Origin: Candidatus Hydrothermarchaeota archaeon
GTDB lineage: Archaea; Hydrothermarchaeota; Hydrothermarchaeia; Hydrothermarchaeales; BMS3B
Reading direction: 5' to 3'
Assembly (NCBI GenBank): GCA_015521615.1
Contig: WANW01000023.1
Span: 1 to 42,609 of the forward strand
Length of the DNA stretch: 42,609 bases
Shown here: piece by piece, positions 36,468-42,609 of the stretch
How positions within the stretch are numbered: the first letter of the stretch is position 1
How the letters are laid out: the number at the start of each line of letters is the position of its first letter
Program-made: the position numbers and the translations under genes
The notes under the pieces: model-generated
The model's input: the letters and a program-made list of their open reading frames with translations, nothing else
The model's database searches: none
What the model was told of the DNA's origin: nothing

Positions 36468-37210
36468 TCCTTGCTACCTCCATAACGCTTTCTCAGAGCC
36501 TCTTTCTGTTTCTCATAAACCTGCATGCATCCCTTTACCGCCAGCTTGAAGGCCTCCTCAAACTCCTCCTGGGTAAGGTTACCATCCATCTGAAGCAGGC
36601 TCACCTCACCCGTGCGGGGGACTATTGCCACAGGCAAATCTGCCTCTCCGTAATTGTCCTCAATGTCAAAGAGGTCCAGCACTATCTGTCCACCCACCTT
36701 GCCAGCGGCGCACGCAGGCACCAGGTCCTTCATGGGTATCCCGGCGTCTGCAAGTGCCACGCTAGCTGCGGTTATGCCGGCGCATCTCGTGCCGGCCTGT
36801 GCCTGAAGAATCTCTATATACACATCTATAGCCGTCATAGGATACAGGTGGGTGAATACCACGCTCTCCAGTGCCTGCCTGGTAACCTTTGAAATCTCCA
36901 TGCTCCGCCTATCCGGACCCGGACGCTTGCGCTCATACACAGAAAACGGCGCCATGCTGTAGTATGTACGGAGCACCGCTCGCTGTGGATTTGCCTCGTG
37001 GCGTGGGTGAATCTCCCTTGGACCGTAGCATGCCGCAAGCACGCGATTTCCACCCCACTCGAGATAAGCCGAGCCGTCCGCCCGCTTCAAAACACCTGCC
37101 TCAATCTTCAGAGGCCTGAGCTCGTCCACACGCCTTCCATCGAGGCGCTTCCCGTCTATAATAAACTCCTCGGGTTCACCTACCTTCATACTTTTCCCTC
37201 TCTTTAACAA
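36464..37210 (-). CDS. rrp41: Exosome subunit Rrp41
   Basis: [52 protein letters not shown]. Confidence 0.95.
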   Translation of the reverse strand: MLKRGKSMKVGEPEEFIIDGKRLDGRRVDELRPLKIEAGVLKRADGSAYLEWGGNRVLAACYGPREIHPRHEANPQRAVLRTYYSMAPFSVYERKRPGPDRRSMEISKVTRQALESVVFTHLYPMTAIDVYIEILQAQAGTRCAGITAASVALADAGIPMKDLVPACAAGKVGGQIVLDLFDIEDNYGEADLPVAIVPRTGEVSLLQMDGNLTQEEFEEAFKLAVKGCMQVYEKQKEALRKRYGGSKE

Positions 37211-37859
37211 TCATCTCTTTTATCCTGTCAGTTAAGCCTGAGGTGTGAGCTTCTGCTTCAATTTTCTTTACAGCGCGCTCCACCAAGTCCGCGATTTCGG
37301 GCTTTGCCCTTATCCACACCAGACCATTCTGCCCGACCAGCATTTTGCAGCCGGTTTCCTTCACAATCATGGATATCATGGAGCGCTTTCTTCCAATTAC
37401 CCTCGGGACTTTCGCTGGTGAGATCTCAACCAGTCGCCCGCCTTTTATCACCCTGCTGCCACGCTGGCGCATGGTAATATAAATCCGCCTGTTGAGTGTT
37501 ACCTCACGTACATAGGCATAGATAGTCGTACCGGGGCTCATTATCCTGCGCAGCGGTGTACGAAACGGGTCGACCTCGCGATAGTAGTCGCTGGCGTTAA
37601 GTATCGCAGAGTACGGACAGTTTATGTCCACCTCCCATGCGGTCTCGTATACTGTGCCCTTGATAGTACCAATAACAAAGTCTCCAACCTTTGGGAAGTA
37701 CCTGCCTGTGAGGGGAATAACCCTGACCACACCCCTTGCGGTATCCAGTAGACCAAGAATGGAGGCATAAATCTTATCTCCATCGCGGTAGACACCATCA
37801 CCCAGCTTTACCTTTCCCTCGGCAACCTCTTCTCCGGGTATAACAAGTCTCCTTTCCAT
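37176..37859 (-). CDS. rrp4: Exosome subunit Rrp4 (S1/KH)
   Basis: [37 protein letters not shown]...[16 protein letters not shown]. Confidence 0.95.
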   Translation of the reverse strand: MERRLVIPGEEVAEGKVKLGDGVYRDGDKIYASILGLLDTARGVVRVIPLTGRYFPKVGDFVIGTIKGTVYETAWEVDINCPYSAILNASDYYREVDPFRTPLRRIMSPGTTIYAYVREVTLNRRIYITMRQRGSRVIKGGRLVEISPAKVPRVIGRKRSMISMIVKETGCKMLVGQNGLVWIRAKPEIADLVERAVKKIEAEAHTSGLTDRIKEMIVKEREKYEGR

Positions 37860-37863
37860 GCTC

Positions 37864-38559
37864 CTACCTCAGTATCTTCGTCTCGAAATCACCTTTTGTA
37901 AGCGCATTCAGCTCACGGAAAAGCTCATCCACCGCACCGGCGGGGAGCTTCATCATAAAAGCCCAGCTTCCGTCGCGCAACCATTCTTCCTTTTCAGGCT
38001 TACCAAACTTTATAACAACTGAGTAAGCCTTTGCGGCGTAATTAGCAGGTATTTTAACGGCAAACTTACGCTCCTCAAATTTTATTGGAAGCAGAGGGCG
38101 CAGCGCCTTAATAACCGCAGGTATCTGCTCCTCAGCACTCTTGTGGATGTCAATGTTTACCTTCGCCTCTTCAAGCGCCTTTTCGATGCGCTGCGGCGGA
38201 TGGGGCGTGCCTGTCTGAGGGTTTATCGCGTGCCTGGCGATGTAGTTAACTATCTGCCTGCGGCGCTGCTCCTGCATCTTCCTGCGCTGCTCCGTGGTGA
38301 GCTGAATCTCACCCTTTCTGATAATCTTGCGCACCGCTTCTTCTAGGCTGGAGACGTTGAGTAGCTTAAATGCATGCTCCAGTGAGGCCTTGTCTCCCCG
38401 GCGCGCATCTTTGAAGATGGTATCAACTGCCAGGAGCTTCTCAAAGTCAACCTCTTTTCCATGCTTGAGGTCGAGGGCAAGGTCGGGATCAACCAGAACC
38501 TCAAAACGCTCGCCCCTTGTTTCGAGGCGAGCGATCACCGCCTCATCGAGGCTGACCAT
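37864..38559 (-). CDS. sbds: SBDS ribosome maturation protein
   Basis: [33 protein letters not shown]...[45 protein letters not shown]. Confidence 0.95.
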   Translation of the reverse strand: MVSLDEAVIARLETRGERFEVLVDPDLALDLKHGKEVDFEKLLAVDTIFKDARRGDKASLEHAFKLLNVSSLEEAVRKIIRKGEIQLTTEQRRKMQEQRRRQIVNYIARHAINPQTGTPHPPQRIEKALEEAKVNIDIHKSAEEQIPAVIKALRPLLPIKFEERKFAVKIPANYAAKAYSVVIKFGKPEKEEWLRDGSWAFMMKLPAGAVDELFRELNALTKGDFETKILR

Positions 38560-38564
38560 TGGCG

Positions 38565-39317
38565 TTACTCCTCTTCTTCCTTCTCTGTCTTCTTGGGCAT
38601 ACGCTCCAGATAAGCCCGCACCTCTTGAGGTGTGAACTTCCTGAACTCCTGTGTCTCAAGCTCGACCACAGCCATGTCTATGGAGGTCTCGCTCATCTTG
38701 CCGTCTGTGACCTCATTCATTATCTTGAGCGCGAGGTCTATCGCCTCGTCCTTCGTTAAATCATCGCGATACTCATTCTCAAATATCTCCATTGCCGTGC
38801 TCCTGCCAGCGCCTATTGCCGTGGCCTTGTACTCAATCAGCGCCCCGCTTGGATCGGTCTCAAACAGGCGGGGGGCCTCATTCACACCTGCGATGAGAAG
38901 CGCTATACCGAAGGGTCTCACCCCGCCGTGCTGTGTGTAGAGCTGCTTGAAGTCGCATATCTTCTTGGCGAGCAGCTCCACATCTATTGGCTCGCCATAG
39001 GTGATGCGGTGCACCTGGCACTCAACCCTTGCGCGGTCCACAAGCACCCTCGCGTCCGCCACCAAACCTGAGGTAGCAGCGCCTATATTATCATCAATCT
39101 GAAATATTTTCTCTATGCTTCTCGCCTCAACAAGCTTGGAGGTAATGCGCTTATCCACCGCAAGAAGCACGCCATCGCTGTACCTTATTCCCAGAGAGGT
39201 TGTACCACGCTTCACCGCCTCTCTCGCATATTCCACCTGGAACAACCTGCCGTCAGGGCTGAACACAGTGATAGCCCTGTCATAACCCATGCTAGGTATC
39301 GGCTGCATCTTCTTCAC
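38565..39317 (-). CDS. psmA: Proteasome alpha subunit
   Basis: [47 protein letters not shown]. Confidence 0.97.
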   Translation of the reverse strand: MKKMQPIPSMGYDRAITVFSPDGRLFQVEYAREAVKRGTTSLGIRYSDGVLLAVDKRITSKLVEARSIEKIFQIDDNIGAATSGLVADARVLVDRARVECQVHRITYGEPIDVELLAKKICDFKQLYTQHGGVRPFGIALLIAGVNEAPRLFETDPSGALIEYKATAIGAGRSTAMEIFENEYRDDLTKDEAIDLALKIMNEVTDGKMSETSIDMAVVELETQEFRKFTPQEVRAYLERMPKKTEKEEEE

Positions 39318-39831
39318 CTCTCAAATCACTTTTTGTTACCCCGATAAACCTCATCTTACGGAGCTTCAGTCTGTTAATAAGCTCCTCATCACGAGGTAAG
39401 GCATCGCAGCATTCTCCACTTTCCCTAACAACTACAAACTCCTTGCCCTTAAACTTTACTGTACTCTCAGCATTTATAAAGTGTCTCTTCCTATTTAAAA
39501 ACTTTCTTTTAAGGGCCTTCACAGTTCCGCTTGTGCCGAGGGTGCGGATGTGTACCCTCTCACCGGAGATTTCGCTGACTAGACTCAGCGAGGCTATGAT
39601 GTCCGCAACACTAAGGTGAGAGCACACCACAAAACCCTGCTGTTCATCCTCATCAAAGTCCAGTACCATCATATTAGCTTCCGCCACTCTGGCTTCGCCA
39701 AACATGGCAAGGGCAGAGCTAACTATTGCCCTCACAACCTCCTCTCTCTTGAAGGAACGGTCGCTCTCCACGCGAAAGGCTATGTAGCGCTTCCTCATCC
39801 TCAGAGCAGGTGGCAGTGCCTTAATCTTCAA
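39292..39831 (-). CDS. rnp2: RNase P protein component 2 (Pop5) with C-terminal extension
   Basis: LPPALRMRKRYIAFRVESDRSFKREEVVRAIVSSALAMFGEARVAEANMMVLDFDEDEQQGFVVCSH. Confidence 0.9.
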   Translation of the reverse strand: MKIKALPPALRMRKRYIAFRVESDRSFKREEVVRAIVSSALAMFGEARVAEANMMVLDFDEDEQQGFVVCSHLSVADIIASLSLVSEISGERVHIRTLGTSGTVKALKRKFLNRKRHFINAESTVKFKGKEFVVVRESGECCDALPRDEELINRLKLRKMRFIGVTKSDLRGEEDAADT

Positions 39832-40486
39832 CCAGCCTCACCCCTCGCGACAGCTCCTGCTTCGCCAGCCTCTTCTTCTCCAGTATCTCCATTGGTACCT
39901 CCTCAATCGCCCTCCTCGCCTCCGACTGCGAGAAGCCTATGCTGGTTAGGATTGCCTCCGCCTCCTTACTGCCGCGGAGCTCATATCTGCTTTTGGCGCC
40001 TGAGGTTACGACGATGTCAAAACCATACTTCCTGCTCAGAAGCAAAATGCGGTGCACCTTCTGAAGTTGCCTGACCCTAGCAATACCCTTCGCAGAGATA
40101 ATACTCCAGAGGTCAACCTCAATAGCAACGCCATTTTCTGCCGCCTGCCTTGCAACCACCACGTCTACGCCTGAGTCGCGTCTTCCCAAGTAAGGGTGTG
40201 CGAGGATGTCAACGCGAGTATCCCGCGTGGCAGCACGGTTAATCTTCGCCTCGCCGCCATGCACCACCACATAGTCAAACCTTCTCCAGCTTTTGCGGAG
40301 TGCCCTGATCATTGCCCGCTTGCTTTCAGCCTTTATCTCAATCCCCGAGAGAGCATTGTCATAGGCTACACCATCGCAGAGTCCGAGCTTTATCCCCAGT
40401 GAAGCCGCCTCTCTGAGCAGTCTCGCGGGCGAGTCAACGCCACTCGAATTAAGAGAATGAACGCGCAGATCTATAAACATCCTCAC
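39821..40486 (-). CDS. rnp3: RNase P protein component 3 (Rpp30)
   Basis: VVVHGGEAKINRAATRDTRVDILAHPYLGRRDSGVDVVVARQAAENGVAIEVDL. Confidence 0.92.
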   Translation of the reverse strand: MRMFIDLRVHSLNSSGVDSPARLLREAASLGIKLGLCDGVAYDNALSGIEIKAESKRAMIRALRKSWRRFDYVVVHGGEAKINRAATRDTRVDILAHPYLGRRDSGVDVVVARQAAENGVAIEVDLWSIISAKGIARVRQLQKVHRILLLSRKYGFDIVVTSGAKSRYELRGSKEAEAILTSIGFSQSEARRAIEEVPMEILEKKRLAKQELSRGVRLVED

Positions 40487-40905
40487 CGCCTGAAAAGTTT
40501 TTTAAGCTCTTCCTTTATCTCCCCTTCGTTGTAGGGGTAGCTCGTAATCACAAGCACAACCTGAAGCCCCTGTCCCAGGCGGAGCCTGCCCAAGTATGCC
40601 TGCATCTTGTCAAGGCGAATATAGAACCTGCCCTGCTCAAAGCGCTGCTCCACCTCTTCAGCAAGGCGTTTGAGCTCCTCTTCCGGGAGGGATTCAATCA
40701 ACCTATTAAGGAATGTTCGGATCTCTCTCTGCCTAGTTATTTCTGCCTCCAGAATAACTATGGGGTTGCCAAACTGACCCCGCGCCTCGCTGTGCTTCAC
40801 CTCCACATCAAAGGGGAAGATACCGGTGAGGGCCTGCTTTACCCTCTCCACCTCTTCAGTCGCGTGAGCGAAGCAGCTTGCCTTAACGCTGAGTACCCTC
40901 ATCAC
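40483..40905 (-). CDS. RNA-binding domain protein (COG1325, exosome-cluster protein)
   Basis: [52 protein letters not shown]; position in superoperon. Confidence 0.88.
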   Translation of the reverse strand: MMRVLSVKASCFAHATEEVERVKQALTGIFPFDVEVKHSEARGQFGNPIVILEAEITRQREIRTFLNRLIESLPEEELKRLAEEVEQRFEQGRFYIRLDKMQAYLGRLRLGQGLQVVLVITSYPYNEGEIKEELKKLFRR

Positions 40906-41486
40906 TTTCCTTTGCGCTGATGCGCCCTTATACTGGGTCTGACTTTCTCAGCGCCCTTACCCTTATTCCTCAGACCGCGGGAACGCTTCCCTGCACTTGT
41001 AAGTCCGCGGAACACGCGCCCGCGATGAGCCTTACCAGCGATCCAGCCAAGCTCCTTGTCGTTGCGTACCGCCGGGTGGTGAGGGTCAACCATGATTACC
41101 TCAAAATACTCATACTTCCCATCCTTCCCGACCCAGTAGGAATTGAGTACCTCCAGATTTGGGTATCTGCGCTGGGCACGCTCCTCTGCCAGCCACTGCA
41201 GTGATTTTTTGGGGGTGTACTTTACCACACCCATGCGCTTGGGCCTGCGCCCGGCATTGGGACGCTCCTTCCTGCGGCCGCCTTTACGAATCCTTGCCCT
41301 GACGACAATTATACCCTGTTTTGCCTTATAACCAAGAGCCCTCGCGCGGTCGAGGCGAAGCGGCCTAGGTACGCGCACAACACTCTCGCCACGACGCCAC
41401 TCAGGCAAACGCTCGCGAAGCAGCTGGTAAACATAACTCCTCTCCGGAGACTTCCATGCCTGCGCTATATACTTATATGCACCCAT
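40902..41486 (-). CDS. rpl15e: Ribosomal protein L15e
   Basis: [73 protein letters not shown]. Confidence 0.96.
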   Translation of the reverse strand: MGAYKYIAQAWKSPERSYVYQLLRERLPEWRRGESVVRVPRPLRLDRARALGYKAKQGIIVVRARIRKGGRRKERPNAGRRPKRMGVVKYTPKKSLQWLAEERAQRRYPNLEVLNSYWVGKDGKYEYFEVIMVDPHHPAVRNDKELGWIAGKAHRGRVFRGLTSAGKRSRGLRNKGKGAEKVRPSIRAHQRKGK

Positions 41487-41782
41487 TTTTTCCACCTTCA
41501 GAATTAGAGGATGAGAATCAATGCTCTTCTAAGCAGATGTGGTATCGTATATAAAGATTATTGAGAGGAGATATTCATATCATCAACTTCATACCTAAGA
41601 GTTAAATATTTATTGTAGTATCCTATAACAATCTGTAGAATAGTTACTTGACGAAGGGGGTAAAAGTCCATTCCCAATATTCTTACCCAAGACATAAAAA
41701 TAAAAGGTGGTAGCAACAAAGGTGAAAAGGAAAACATAATGATTGATAGTAATTAATATAATAAAGTTGAAAGGAGATAAGG

Positions 41783-42609
41783 ATGAATAAATTAATTAGT
41801 AAGCAACTTTGGGACAAATTATTTGAGAGTGTTATATTTAGGAATATCTCCTTAAGCTGTAATTTTGTCCTCGTTTATAAGGACGTATGGGAAAATATTG
41901 AAAATAAGATATCACAATATATATCAGATAAACGTCGTGAATGGGATAATGTGGAGATTCTTCCAACCGATAGGTGGGATACTTTTTTAATGGTTTTTTC
42001 ATCTCAAAAACGAGATGAACATGTTGAGATTCTTATTGAGATTGCTGAGGAACTTGAAGATGCATATGTCCTCAAAGCGTTTTCTTTAGTCCCTGGAAAT
42101 TTGAGGAAAAGTACATTGGAGTCCTTTGTAAATGCAACTAAAGGTATGTGGCTTCCTCGACTTAGATATAATTTCATGGATGAATTAAGCGGTCGTTTTC
42201 AAGAACTATTTAAAGGCGCTAAGATAGATATGAGTGAATTTATTATCAATGTTTTCAAAGAAGAGAAAAATGGATTCTTATATCAAAAAACCATGAGAGT
42301 TTGGGTAGAAAATGATGGAGATAGAGAATATGATATATTAAAATCTATGAATTTAGATAGAAAAAGAATAGTAAATCTTAAAGCTGGCAGATTTATAATT
42401 ACTCTGCCTAATAAAGAAAAGATTGATTTTAGAGTCGATCATACATCTAGATTACTGCTTTCATCTCGACATATAAACGAATTTAGAAAAATCTTGGGTA
42501 TAATTCAGGATGAGATTATTAGAGAGTTTAGAACTTATAAATTAAAACAGTTATTAGTAAGGGATAAAATAGGAAATATCCCTTATGTAAAATTTAGTGG
42601 AGCTAATAC
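41783..42609 (+). CDS. Hypothetical protein, truncated by right window edge
   Basis: Manual translation from ATG 41783 (SD AAGGAGAT) stays open to the edge (about 275 codons): MNKLISKQLWDKLFESVIFRNISLSCNFVLVYKDVWENIENKISQYISDKRREWDNVEILPTDRWDTFLMVF...; AT-rich. Confidence 0.7.
   Translation, partial: MNKLISKQLWDKLFESVIFRNISLSCNFVLVYKDVWENIENKISQYISDKRREWDNVEILPTDRWDTFLMVFSSQKRDEHVEILIEIAEELEDAYVLKAFSLVPGNLRKSTLESFVNATKGMWLPRLRYNFMDELSGRFQELFKGAKIDMSEFIINVFKEEKNGFLYQKTMRVWVENDGDREYDILKSMNLDRKRIVNLKAGRFIITLPNKEKIDFRVDHTSRLLLSSRHINEFRKILGIIQDEIIREFRTYKLKQLLVRDKIGNIPYVKFSGAN

Noticed and set aside
41640-41690. GGGTAA...TTACCC hairpin
   Set aside because: Only 6-bp arms with a long loop in AT-rich DNA; expected by chance.

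Overview
This is an archaeal, probably euryarchaeal, chromosome segment; I did not assign a taxon. The right half carries the classic exosome/proteasome superoperon on the - strand: L15e, COG1325, Rpp30, Pop5, PsmA, SBDS, Rrp4, Rrp41, Rrp42, L37Ae, RpoP, Brix, Pcc1, prefoldin beta. The left and middle contain the following. (i) Parts of a type I CRISPR-Cas locus: Cas6, plus a Cas8-like CXXC-CXXC large subunit that runs off the left edge and is missing from the ORF track. (ii) A three-gene operon of Gly/Tyr/Met-repeat (GGYGMM) proteins around a mono-heme cytochrome c. (iii) proS, pdxT, dsbA-like, pdxS, an AIR-synthase-like gene and serA. (iv) A porCDAB-type 2-oxoacid:ferredoxin oxidoreductase operon led by an FrhB-family protein whose two halves appear circularly permuted. 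(v) A small accessory island with a PD-(D/E)XK-like protein, vapBC and a 5'-truncated vapC. (vi) A decaheme cytochrome c. (vii) bioY behind a sequence that looks like a BirA operator. (viii) An unusual cluster: a 1075-aa coiled-coil protein, a chemoreceptor (MCP), two paralogous winged-helix/HEAT-repeat proteins, a MinD-type ATPase, a small TM/coiled-coil protein and a MEDS-like/PadR regulator. The best candidates for undescribed systems are (ii), (iv) and (viii). All calls come from reading the sequence and motif memory; no database searches were run.
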